In this document: in pieces, positions 10,592 through 22,039 of the stretch
Layout: every line of letters starts with the position of its first letter
Position numbering within the stretch: position 1 is the stretch's first letter
Assembly (NCBI GenBank): GCA_010015805.1
Contig: ML978134.1
Span: forward strand, 186,001 to 250,000
DNA from: Rhizodiscina lignyota
Lineage: Eukaryota > Ascomycota > Dothideomycetes > Aulographales > Rhizodiscinaceae
Direction of reading: 5' to 3'
Length of the DNA: 64,000 nucleotides
The notes under the pieces: model-generated
Told to the model about the DNA's origin: nothing
Seen by the model: the letters and a program-made list of their open reading frames with translations, nothing else
Databases searched by the model: none
Position numbers and translations under genes: made by a program

Positions 10592-12846
10592 ATGCTCGAA
10601 GCAGACGACAACAGCGATGCGAGAAACAAGTGTTCCTCGTCGCCGCCATCGCTTAAAGTGGCAAGCGGCCATGCTTCAGCCACTGCAGGCGTACCCATTC
10701 CAGACTCGGGATACTCTTCAATGACCAGCTCACTTGAAAGCCCGACAGAAGGAACAGTTGAAGTCGCTCGGTTTAGTTTTTGGAAGCGAAAAGTTACTAT
10801 CCAATCGCTAAAAAGCCCAGCCTCGCAGATTGTGAGGCAGCGCTATTCCAATATCGTCCAGTTCCTCGCAAAACCTCTTTTGCATATTATCACAACCACA
10901 GACCCTACCAGTGGCAGCTATGATTTCGGCATAAAGCTGATGCTCGTTGGCAAAGGCGACTCTGCGAAGCCGGGAATCGTGATATTTTGCAGTCAACGAA
11001 GTCTTAAAAGAATTGAGAAATTTGTTCAACAAGCACACATCAAAGCAGCATGTGATAAAGCTGGACCCAGCTCAAGGGAATCGGGTCTTGATATTGTGGT
11101 AGTCACCACTACGATGAGGAAACTCGGTTACACTGAGCTACGAAGTTCAGCCTCTAATTCTCAGGGTGACATCATTTCCGACCTAACTCTTCCTACGCTA
11201 AATCTCCGTGTGCCGACTGTTCCTACGCTGGATCTTCGTGCGCCGACTATTCCTTCATCGATTCGTGAGTCAGCTACTAGACTGGGTCCTCAGACGCTAC
11301 GTCAAAATGGCTTGGGATCATCTCTCCCATCTTTCTCGGAAGAAATCAACATACCGAGACGTACATTATCATATCCTTCCCGCGACATCAGCAATCGACT
11401 TCACGGAGCAGACACACGGGGTACTCCCGTAATGTCGAGGATCGAATTTAGTGGTATTCCTGTTATGTTTGGATATCCCAGTTTCGGAAAGAGGGCGACG
11501 GTCGGTGGTATTGTGACCATCACAAAAAAGGGAAAGGATATTCCATGTGCCATAACAGTTGGCCATTTCATCCACGACAGCGATCCAACACGTCTAACAA
11601 CACAGTCTGAAAGTTCAAAGAGGAGCCGAACTTCAGGAATCGACCTAGGGATTGGCGAAACTAGCAATTTGTACACTTGCCAGGAAGACGGAAAACCAGA
11701 ACTAATCGGCCACCTACTTTCCTGGTCAGGGGTCAAGAGCCCTTTAACAGGAACGAACTCAACGTCCGATTGGGCCTTATTCGAAATACACGATGGAGCA
11801 TTGGAATCCAGTACATGCCTACCTCGGAGCCCAGGTTTAGTTGATAGTTGTGGATTCAAAGCGCCAGAGGCCGTACCAGAAGATTTAATGACCTTTCGCC
11901 AAGTGGTTGTCTTTGGTGGCACCAGCGGTATTCAGCGTGGCAAGATTTCCGACATGTACTCATACATACGTGTTGGAGTCACGCCGTCACTGGTTAAAGC
12001 CTTCACTTTCTTCGCTGAAAGTTCGCCAGGTAAGAGTGTAATGTGTATAGTTATACACATTTCTGTAATCGCGGATAACGCTAACGCAGAATAGGGCTTG
12101 TACAGGGCGACTGCGGATCGTGGGTCGTTGATGTCAACAGTCGTGAAGTGCTTGGACATGTCGTCGCCGCGGATGGCTTTGGTGATGTCTTTGTCCTTCC
12201 CATGATGGATGTTTTCGAGGATATAGCGCACATCATACAGACGGATCGCATCAGGATCGATTCCGAGACGGAAATTGCTACGATCGATGACGATATGAGC
12301 CTGCTCAGCCTGCGGCAATCCACGGGGCTTCTAAACTTACATGAGGATCTACCATTGCCAGGGCCGAATGAAATAGTTTCAGACATCGACATTACGGAAT
12401 TACGCGATATAGAACTACGCGATACAGAGCTAAGCCAATATGCAGGCTCTATTACGTCTAGCTCGGATTTCATAAAAGGGGAGGAAATTTCCAAGTCGAT
12501 GCTCCCACTAGGGCGTAAAACCAAAAGGAAGGTTATTGATGTTCCTGTCCCTGTCGAGTATCGTAACCGCTTCCAGGATTTCCGGGACTTGGTCACGAAG
12601 GACTTGACCACACATATTACACGAAACCCCAAAACAGATCGTTTTGGGCTAGTCTCAATAAGATTGATGATGCTCCAGGACGGAGATAAGGCTGCCGTTC
12701 CTTATGCCGTGGTATTTTGCGAGAAAGAAGAGAGAAAAGACGTAAGAAAATGCTTGAGGCGACGACATATCATGGAGCTCCTTCAACCACATGACAAGGT
12801 GGACCTTGGCGTTTTTGTCAGTGTATTTTCTCCGCAATTGCTATAA
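10592..12846 (+). CDS. chymotrypsin-fold protease-like protein with Cys nucleophile, flanked by a duplicated domain
   Basis: Two exons (10592-12029 and 12095-12846, intron 65 nt) give 729 residues. The centre has a trypsin/chymotrypsin-like layout: ITVGH (His325), SDWALFEI (Asp393) and, across the splice, GLVQGDCGSWVVDV, where the usual GDSGS serine is Cys486. GHVVAADGFGDVFVLPMMDVFEDI follows, as in fungal trypsin-like proteins. Residues about 81-178 and 632-729 look like two copies of one domain. Both have an Arg-rich start, an HI pair, FG-x-IRLML (FGIKLML in copy 1), a (G/D)KGDSAKP or GDKAAVP loop, then IVIFC or AVVFC and a basic helix. A linker at 200-225 repeats PTLNLRVPTV and PTLDLRAPTI. 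No signal peptide or membrane span is seen, so it is probably cytosolic. Substrate and role are unknown; regulated proteolysis is an inference. Confidence 0.82.
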
Positions 12847-13528
12847 GCGCAGTTTCCTCGGAGTTTTTGCTGTATCTGAGCGGCCAACTGGTTTCAATGA
12901 AATATCCAATATATAAACACTGAATGATACACAGCTGTCTACGTTATCTCTAACTGATGTATCATTTTATGTCAACAAGACCCGCACGCCCAGAGATCCA
13001 CTCCTCCCTTCCTCGGCCGTGGCGTTACTTGCTCTCGCTCTATCCGCAACGCAAACCGTCGATCACCGTCATTTTTTCTTTTTCAAACTAAAGGCCTTGC
13101 AGGAGCCGTATCGTCGAACGAGCTACATGGTGCTAATCATGATCATCGGCAGGATTGCATGGTTAGCCCGCTCCTTGGAAGTAATGATAGCACATAAAAT
13201 AACAGGAGTTCGTGTAATTGGACTGCCCAGCTGTACACTGACGTAGGCTGCGACAGTTCACTGTTCTGCTCAAGCAATGTAAGTCTCAAAACTACACGAG
13301 ATGGGATTGGGCGATATTGCACATCACAGCGGAAGCGCGCATTAGCGTCGCTTAAACTGACAGCTTATTGGCGCTGAGCTATGCCGTGATCGCGGTTCAC
13401 TATCGCAACAACTCGCAAATACGATGCACCGACAATACATAGGTGACCTGGGCACCAAAAAGGCGCAGAATAAAAACCCTTGCTTTAGCAATACCTTGAC
13501 GCGCGAAACATTTCAGATATAGCGCAAA
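12847..13528. other. intergenic region
   Basis: About 0.7 kb upstream of the MFS transporter. Short frames only; nothing supported. Confidence 0.4.
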
Positions 13529-15422
13529 ATGGCTGACAGGGACTTCGTACCCATTGACGTGAAAGACGAACACCCGCAGAGTTTGGAGCAATTGCCCAGC
13601 GGCGTGGAAGATGCTGGGGCAATTCCAAAAGGAACAATTGACCCTGTCTACGAAGCTAAAGCTAGAGTGCTCAATCATGCTGTTAGTAAACCCTAGCCTA
13701 GAAGAATTGAGCAGAATGCTGACAATGCTAAAACCAGATCCAAGACATTGGCATGGGCTGGTATCAATGGCAGCTCTTCATCGTTGTCGGATTTGGCTGG
13801 GCCAATGATAATCTTTGGCCCATCGTGTAAGGGCACTCCTTGCAATTCTTCGCATCAAGCAATATACTTACATATTCACAGCACCTCATTGATATGTTAG
13901 AAGCTCCAACAAAAATAATACGCATCTCGAGTAACTGATATGATATAGTTACTCCCATTACCAACGAATTCAATCCAACTCGACCACCGCTTTTGACTCT
14001 CGCACAGAATATCGGTCTTCTCGCTGGAGCCATCTTTTGGGGGTTTGGCTGTGATATCTGGGGTCGCAGGCCCGCCTTTAACGCTACTTTAGGCGTTACT
14101 GCCGTTTGGGGAATGATTGCAGCAGGAAGCCCCAATTTTGCTGCGATTGGCATATTCGCTGCTTTCTGGAGCTTCGGAGTTGGCGGGAATCTGCCTGTCG
14201 ACTCAGCAGTCTTCCTCGAGTTTCTACCAGGTAATGCTTATTGCTCCGTGCACGATTAGCTTTCTGCTCAAGTATACACCCACACCAGGCTCTCACCAAT
14301 ATCTCTTGACGGTTTTGTCCATCGACTGGGCAATCGCACAGGTTGTTGCAACACTGATTGCTTGGCCACTCCTTGGAAACCTGACTTGCGCGGAAGACGA
14401 GGTCTGCACTCGATCGAAGAACATGGGTTGGAGGTACTTCGTCATCACAATGGGAGGCATCTCGCTCATCGAATTTTTCATCCGATTTGTACTCTTTACC
14501 ATCTTCGAGTCTCCCAAGTTCCACATGGGTAAAGGGAATGATGAGGAGGCCGTTAGGATCGTCCACGAGGTTGCGCGTCGAAACGGGAAGGAGTCTCAGC
14601 GTACGTGTCATGTGACACTAAGGGAAGACCGAGTATCGTACTGACGCATCTTAGTGACAATCGAAGATTTGAAAGCTTGCGAGCCCCTCGGTGGAGGAAC
14701 ACACGTCCATACGGATGCTGCCGGCGCTGTCAAGCGGAATCTGGAGAAGCTGAGCTCGAAGCATGTGCGCGCTTTGTTCGCCACGAAAAAGCTTGCGTAT
14801 TCGACATCTCTCATCATGGTAGTCTGGGGATTCATTGGATTAGGCTACCCTTTGTATAACGCGTTTATCCCATACATACAGGCGACGAAAGGGAAGCAGT
14901 TCGGGGACGGTTCCACATACCTGACATACAGAAATTCCCTCATTATTGCCGCCCTGGGAGTTCCAGGAGCCCTTCTCGGTGGAGTACTAGTCGAAATCCC
15001 AAGATTCGGTCGGCGCGGTGCGCTTGCTGTTTCCACAATCCTGACTGGAGTTTTCCTCTATTGCTCCACTACCGCAACAACTTCCTCGGCTCTTTTAGGC
15101 TGGCAGTGCGCCTTTAACTTCTGCTCCAACATCATGTACGCCGTGCTGTATGCGTACACACCGGAGATCTTCCCTACGAAAGACAGAGGGACAGGGAATG
15201 CATTGACTGCAACGGCGAACAGGATCTTTGGGATTATGGCGGTACGTGGTCCACCATTGACTCGCAGCATTACACTGCTTACACAGAAGCCAGCCGATCA
15301 TAGCCATGTTTGCGAATCTGCAGACTTCGGCGCCTGTGTACACTAGCGGCGCACTGTTCATTGCGGCAGGATTCTGTGTCGCTGTCCTTCCGTTTGAATC
15401 GCAAGGCAAAGCAAGCCTGTGA
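13529..15422 (+). CDS. MFS transporter with seven exons including a 14-nt microexon
   Basis: Exons are 13529-13681, 13738-13826, 13882-13895, 13949-14230, 14289-14600, 14655-15241 and 15294-15422, for 521 residues. The start is ATG at 13529 (MADRDFVPIDVKDEHPQS). The 14-nt exon 13882-13895 is needed to produce WPIVTSLIFTPITNEF; skipping it also keeps frame but removes residues typical of the family. Multiple hydrophobic helices fit 12-TM major facilitator topology. Typical segments are GCDIWGRRPAF (loop 2-3 motif), FGVGGNLPVDSAVFLEF, ESPKFHMGKG and YAYTPEIFPTKDRGTGN. The family is usually labelled sugar, phosphate or SV2-like transport. The substrate cannot be named. It precedes a Zn2Cys6 regulator on the same strand, which may control it. 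Confidence 0.9.
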
Positions 15423-16214
15423 AGCTGCAAGATGACTGTGGCAGATCGTACGTCTTAAGTGACAGCAGAGATGCTATTTGTAGACTCCGTGATATTCTGA
15501 GCTACTGGTACGGAGTAGCTTGAAATCGAACCGAGTCCTCAGAGGGCTGCTGTAATGGCGCGGAGCGGGAGCAAGATAATAACAGTGTCACGTTTTCTCC
15601 TATCTAAGCCTCTATGGATAGCTTAGAGTTCTGAATACCTTTTCAGCACATACCAATCCGAAATTGCAATTCAAAAAGCCCTCATCTAATATTTGAATAC
15701 TTCGTAGCTGCACATGGGTCCGGCAATGCGCGAGACGACTTGACGGCGGTGGCACAGACTGGTGCCAGTCACAGTAGGTTCGGATGAACGACCCCATAGG
15801 AATTGTAATGGCCCTAAGGCATCGTAATGAAGGTGTGATGTGTATGGAGCATTTGCGTCGTGTTCACGCCTCAGGAGATCGAAGGACATAGGGCTAAGCG
15901 CTAAATGGACAGCCTCCTGCACTACACCGGATCGGGCGTAGGATACCCCACATCTGAACCTCAGCTCCGGTCGCCCACGGCGGAAAGGCATCTCTTTTTC
16001 ACGACTGCTCCCTACTCGAAGACTCCGGACTTCCGTGGACGGTTTGCTGGAGCTCCCTCTCAATCGTCGGGACCATGAGGGAATATCCGCATGCGACAGT
16101 CTTTCAATGAAGCGGTGGACGCCATGACCTGAGGTTCGACTTATTGGGCCGCTACGCGAGTCACGAGATCTGCCTTTTGTCGTCGCACACCGAAAGAAGT
16201 CCCGGGAAGGCTAG
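15423..16214. other. intergenic region
   Basis: About 0.8 kb between the MFS transporter and the Zn2Cys6 regulator. No supported gene. A CCCGGGAAG stretch lies just upstream of the ATG. Confidence 0.35.
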
Positions 16215-17721
16215 ATGGATCAAAGACAGCGGGTGTCGAAGGCATGCGATGCGTGCAAGGTCCGAAAAGTCAAGTGCAATGGCCAGCAGCCTTGCACTCA
16301 GTGCAGTCACCTCGTATGTCATCCCAGGCGAGCCGAATCAGTTGCAATGATTGGAGATGCTGAATCCACCTTAGGCACTTCGATGTATCTACGCTCCGAA
16401 AGCCATTGCTCCAAGAAAGCAAGGCCGACGAGGTGGTGTGATATCAAAGTACAAAGAGACCACCAGCGGAAGCTGGTCATCCTCTGATGCATCACCAGTA
16501 TCACCAGCCAATCACGACCGATATGACTGCGCATTTTTTGTCGACTTGATACCAGATTTTATGACCGCGGTTTATCCCGTGCAACCTGTCATGACAGAAC
16601 AGGAAATTCACGACAGTATCCAAGCTATGGATAATGACCAGGAAGCGAAATCATTTGCGCTTGCTTTCGGCGGATGCACGTTGAACCTGACTCGGACCGG
16701 CGTGAGACGAACACCAGAAGTTAACCAAACAATTGCATTCCTCGCGAGCGAATCGATCAAAGCGCGTGGGCCTGTCATGCCGAACTTTCAATCTTCAGTG
16801 CGACAAGCATTGACATCACTCTTCCTCCACAACTGCTTCATGACTATGAGAGACAAAGACACAGCATTCTTCTATATGCGCGATGCTATATCGTTGATTC
16901 AACTCTTGCGAATCGATCAGATGAACTCGGAAGACCCTCCGCTTAGTCCGCCAGAGCGCTCACGACGGCAACGACTCTACTGGGAGGGATTCATTCATGA
17001 ACGATTTCTTGCGATCTTGGATTATCGCTCAGTGGTCTTGCCTCCTCTTCAGGATCTTCCGGAAGACGACCCCACCATTCCGCTCAGCATACAGGAGGGC
17101 TTCAATCAGATCATCAAACTGTTTCAGCTCCTTGATACGGAGTTTCTACAGAATTGGCTTGGGAATCAGAGCAATCTTACACCGGCCTGGATCGAGCGCA
17201 AGGATAGAGAGCTCGTTGGCGACTCTGAAGGCGTCCCTGAGGGGTACGCCTTGCTGACACCGATGCAACGGGCGGACCTGATTGTAACGAAGCACTGGCT
17301 CCGCACCCTTGTATGGCGGCTTGCAATGTCCAACACCTTGCTCTCATCTCAGTCATCAAAGGAATGCCTCTCGCTGCTGTTTCCGGTCCGCTTGTCCAAT
17401 CAGCTCCGCAGCGAAGTCCCCAGGATTTCGAGAGAAGACATCGAGATCCACGGCAGCGGCATTGTGCAGAAACTCTTTGAAATTACGGATACTATTGCTG
17501 ACGTTGTCATCGCAATTCCGGCTGCAACTGTAGAGGAGACCACTCGCCGCGTGGACGATTTTGATTTCCTATTACGATTCGTCTTTACCTTCTCCAATCT
17601 CGATCATACGAGAAGACGAATTTTGGAAGAGAAACATGAGAAAATACAGCAGATGCTGGACCGGGTGAAGAGCCCAGCGCCGAGCATTGCATCTCCAGCA
17701 GGCTCTGATAATCCTTGGTGA
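16215..17721 (+). CDS. Zn2Cys6 transcription factor
   Basis: Exon 1 (16215-16313) and exon 2 (16375-17721) around a 61-nt intron give 481 residues. The zinc cluster is at residues 11-38: CDACKVRKVKC, then CTQCSHL continuing after the splice as ALRC, which gives C-x2-C-x6-C-x5-C-x2-C with the sixth Cys on the far side of the intron. A basic linker, APRKQGRRGG, follows. The long helical remainder (ARGPVMPNFQSSVRQALTSLFLHN and HNCFMTMRDKDTAFFYMRDAI) matches the fungal regulatory middle region. It would bind CGG-type half sites in the nucleus. It sits 0.8 kb downstream of the MFS transporter on the same strand and could be its local regulator, but no binding site was demonstrated. Confidence 0.88.
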
Positions 17722-18044
17722 GAATGCACTCTTTCATTCAGCAATAGATCATCCTGCTAACATGGCTTCCCCGATTTAGGTATCAAATCACGAAGAGTAT
17801 GGTGCCACCCGGGGTATCTCCCCCGGAAGTTCTATAAGCGCTTGTGTTTCGTTCCGGTTCTGGTAAATCTCCAGGTCGATTGGAAGATTCTCATGTCAAT
17901 ATACGCCTTTAGGATTTATCACCGTACCAGCTGACTGGACTATGACCATTGGTCGACGGGGTAAAATTTTACGATATACGTTTTCTTTGACACGGCAATT
18001 ACGTTTGTGAAAATCCCCGTAGTCATTAAGCCGCGAGATTTGCG
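17722..18044. other. short intergenic region between convergent genes
   Basis: About 0.3 kb between the 3' ends of the Zn2Cys6 gene and the cupin gene. No element recognised. Confidence 0.35.
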
Positions 18045-18539
18045 TTACACCTTCGGCGGCATCATCAAGTCGACAAACTCCTCATCGATCTGCACCAAAG
18101 CTGCCATTCCACCTTCTTCCGCCACCTTTGTCTCCACAACAAATGTTGCCATCAGCTCCATTTCCTCGGTCTCACTCGCGTTCGCACTGATCCGATGATG
18201 GCATCCCGGTGCCTCATACCAAGACTCGCCCGCTGTCAGCACCATCGTCGGCTCGTCGTTCATCTTGTTGTATGCAGTTCCACGAAGGATGACGCCGGAC
18301 ACTGATGCTCCGCCGTGACGATGAGGTGGAGTTGCTCCGCGTGGTGGGAAGGTGACTTTGAGTGTGAGAATGGAGAAGCCTGGAACATTGACGAGGGGGT
18401 ACGAATAGAGCAACTGAATGCTTGCGTGAGGCGCCTTTTCCAATACGCTAAATGACTCAGTTAACTAAATTGAAGTCATCTTGTTCATGCAGATCACTAG
18501 CCTTCTGTCATATGGTGGATCCGGGATCGAGTGGCCCAT
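18045..18539 (-). CDS. small cupin-domain protein
   Basis: The main exon encodes a single cupin with PPHRHGGASVSGVILRG (metal-binding HxH), then Tyr-Asn-Lys and GESWYEAPGCHH, matching small fungal RmlC-like cupins of about 150 residues. The core frame has no ATG at its start. An upstream exon (18498-18539) beginning MGHSIPDPPYDRRL, joined across a 42-nt intron (18456-18497), gives 150 residues. A different acceptor nine bases nearer the donor would also keep frame, so the exact junction is uncertain. A TATTTAAA-like element lies about 60 bases upstream of this ATG on the minus strand. The product is probably cytosolic. Its enzymatic role (dioxygenase, isomerase or binding only) is unknown. 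Confidence 0.78.
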
Positions 18540-18788
18540 GTTCGCGACTTTGAATGAAACTCAGTCGGTGGTTCTTGAAGAAGCTCTGAGCGCTATGCTC
18601 TTTAAATAAGACTACAGGGACCACAAGACAGGAATATCTTATATTTACCCCTCAAGGATCTTGCGATGCGTAATGCAAAATGGATTTTTGGAGTAGAGTG
18701 GAGTCGGGACCAAGTATCCCTAAGTCACGTGCTTGGTTGCCGAATAGGCTATTGCAGATCGATGTCCGGACTCAGCCCACGGCACTCG

Positions 18789-20718
18789 CTATTGCTGAAC
18801 GTAAACATCTAGAGAAAATCCGTTCCTGATTTCAAAGTCGGGACCGAGACTGAAATCCATTTCCGAGCCTGAGCTGAGAAAGTCCGTGGAACTCAAGCCC
18901 GAGAAGAAGTCTGTGTCAATATCCTCGTTCGCCGACTTCGGTTCGAGCTTCCCCAAGCAGTCTAGTGTGCCAGTTGCTTGGGTTGTCGGGGAGTTCCTCT
19001 GACTGTCCAAACCTAAGAGCTCTCGGGCAACGAGCTTCACCTCTCGTAGGACTTTCTTTCCCCGCGGCCATACTTCCGCAAATGCTTCCAGTGCTCCAAT
19101 TGCAACCCGGATCCTTTCTCGGGCGATTTTGAGTTGCTCACCTTTCAGTACATGGTTGCAAGCAGAGAGGTGTCCGATGGTGACTGTTGCAACCATACAG
19201 ATTGTAAACGGGGTATGCGCGGCCATGTTCGTAGGAAGCGTGAGAAGAGCTGTCATGCGTTCAATGGCTAAGAGAATCTTTTTGGTGTGTGTAAACGCAT
19301 CTCGATCTTCGCCTTGCTGAGGTGCGTTCGGAGGAGGCGGTGGAGCGCAGGATGAGATCGCTTCGATTGGGCTGTAAACGAGCGTCGAAAGGAAGCGATG
19401 CATGTCGACGACGTATACTTCGATCAGCGTGTTCGCCTTGTACATGAGTTCATCGAGCGATCCATCATCCCTAAACAGTTTTCGTTTTGACTTGCAAAGG
19501 AGCGATTGCCATGCCCCAATTGCAGCATCGGTGTTTGCGCTGATCTCCTTTACATGCTCCACAGAGTCTCTTGGAATGCCGGCGGCCACATGGTCTAGAC
19601 TTCTCACAAGTCCGATAACATAAGCAAATGAAGAGAAGAGTGTGTCTTCCTCGAGCGCGAATTCCCGATTATCGTAATCCTCCAGTGTCTTGGGCTTGGG
19701 TATGTTCTGGTTATGTCAGCCAGATGCAACATTGAAGTTTGTCATCTGTTTAGCTTACCCCTGAATTGTAGTCCAAGTCTTCACAAGGTAATTCTACAGT
19801 CGCCGGTGTGTACCTTTGGCTACTACCAAAAAATGTTTCATGATTGCTCCATGTGGTGTGTGCGTCTGTAAAGTACAGTTGCCACCACGTTCGTCTCATG
19901 CTCTCCGCAAGGACACTATCTCCGCCACAACGCTCAGCGGCAAATTCTTTGAGGTTCATACCGAGATTCAAAGCTTTAGCCGTTGCTCTGTTGAGGAGTT
20001 CCCGTGCCCTTCGTAGGTCGTTGTTCCAATATACAGCAGTGCTTAACAGTACCAGGGCTTGGACCTCGAATCTGTTGGCAGAAGCAGACAGCTTTGCTAA
20101 CTCGTCTTCAACTGCTCGTTCCAAAGACTCCGATGATATCCTTGGGACAAAACGCGAGCCGATATACTTCATCGCCAGTACTAGAACCTTCAAGTCTGGA
20201 GGAGCTTCTTTCAACCGGAGCTTCATAAACTCGGGAGGGAGAACACAAGGTTGAGCATCGTGAAACCATATATAATAGAGATCCATGAAAGCGTTCCAGT
20301 CGTGCCATCGATCATCGGGGTTGTAACTTAGGCAATGTCCGATCGAACTGGGTGTCCCAGGGAATGTGCCATCGGACTTATCCGATACAAGACATGGCAC
20401 AGCATTGGTTTCTGCAAGTTGGAAGGCGGTCAACAAACTTCCAGCAGGAGCTGAAGCGGAAAGTCGGCGATCCAGCGCGGGTAGTGGTGAGGTAGAAAAA
20501 CTCGAGAAAGGGGTCTGTTGTGCGGTTCTGTTTTGTATTTTTGGGCGGCCGCCTCTTCTGGATTTTTGGTACGTGCATTCGCTGCCACTATCACGACACC
20601 GGGAGCATATTGGAGAGACAGCGTCACATCTCAGATGGCGGCTTCGACACTGAATACAGGCCAGGCTCACTCTGAACGTGGCCTTCCCAGACGACGGATC
20701 GACGGATTCTGGCATCAT
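18789..20718 (-). CDS. Zn2Cys6 transcription factor with fungal_trans-like middle region
   Basis: Exon 1 (20718-19759) and exon 2 (19706-18789) around a 52-nt intron (19707-19758) give 625 residues. The N-terminal zinc cluster is perfect: C-IQ-C-RSRHLR-C-DAVSPI-C-SR-C-RDSGSE-C, followed by basic SRRGGRPK. The segment from WNNDLRRARELLNRATAKAL through SMRRTWWQLYFTDAH matches the fungal-specific transcription factor domain. The splice joins LDYNSG to NIPKPKTLEDYDNREF. The C-terminus is acidic and rich in Ser, Asp and Phe (DTDFFSGLSSTDFLSSGSEM), a plausible activation domain. The target genes are not shown; the maltose-use genes 1.3-7 kb away are candidates only. The start at 20718 is immediately followed by a second ATG. 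Confidence 0.88.
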
Positions 20719-22039
20719 ATGATGCAGTTCTGGAGAAGGTTATTTTTGAATAGATCAAGAACAAAGACAATTTGCCAATGGCTCAAACCATTGCTTGGTT
20801 TGGAGGAGAGGATGACTTATCAAGATGCTTCCTGCCAAGCAGCGGAAGACTGGCGGAGCGTGAAAAGGAGCACGCCTGCCTGGAACTGCCGAATCGGTCA
20901 TGAGGACGTCGACTCATGGTACGGGCTTACTAAGCTTGACATCTGTTACTCGCGTCTCCGAGGAATAAAACTAGTTTCAGTTCTGAATACTTCCAATGTT
21001 CTCCGGGAAGCCCCATAAATTGTGCGAGCGTCAAGCCTCGCTGCCATATGCAGGTGCGGCCGCCTTGCGAGCTGATGATCCTTTGCGCCACTGGATTGAC
21101 TCAGAAGCAATTCAGACTCCAGAACATCCCCTGCCCCTGCCAAGCTTTCATATTCATTGGACTCCCAAAGTCTGCCTTTGGTGCCCTCGATTTGAGTGGT
21201 TATTGGGGTATAACTGTGCTAGAATGGGCGCGTTTCGGCATGTGCAGAATGTCTTTCGCTTGATTCGAACACAGACAGTGATACGATACACAACTTCCTC
21301 AACCTATATTAACTAACGGGAATATACATCCTTGCGGCTTGACCATATCTCAGCCACAACTCAACTATTCTGGTTACTCACTTGCCCAGTTACAGAACCC
21401 TTGTGCCGATCCTCTAAATGTTGTATTATCTAAGCTGTCTCGCGCGTCTCCTTTTAGCTGATTAATGCTGTTGAAAATAGACTGGGGTTCTCTTCTTTCC
21501 TAACGATCACATCCAGATCCCAGGTTTGCCAGATATGAGCAGCACATCTGCTCGTCTTTTCCAATGAAAGCTGTAACGAAAACGGCCATTGACCTTCAGA
21601 ATTTACGAAAAACCAGACAGTTTTATTCAAACCAAACGCATTTTCTACTTCTTCCCCTCATTTGGCTGCTGATAGCTACAACAAATCCTCAGACGAGGGT
21701 GGCACTCGACGATTGCCATCCATTTGAGTCGCATTAGCAACCATGGGTTCTTGCAAGTGATCTGGGAGGACAGTGCAATGTGCAGAACGAGCATATGAGG
21801 AAGACTCAGGCGTGCTACATGACACTTCCGCCCCAACTGATCAATGAGACTCTTTGGGAGAAACCCACAGACCGATACGATTGTCCTTGGTTGACTTAAT
21901 CGGAGTCGAACGCGAAAGGAATAACTGTCGTACTCCATTGAGGTATTGGAATTCACCATATCTCGTGTTCGCTCGCTATTCATATGAGTTCTTCGACCGA
22001 TTATCGCTGAATAAATACAAGGCATGTTCCACGATACCT
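20719..22039. other. gene-free stretch
   Basis: About 1.3 kb upstream of the Zn2Cys6 gene and downstream of the SDR gene. Short frames on both strands lack family features or a splicing pattern. No repeat or RNA gene was recognised. Confidence 0.4.
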
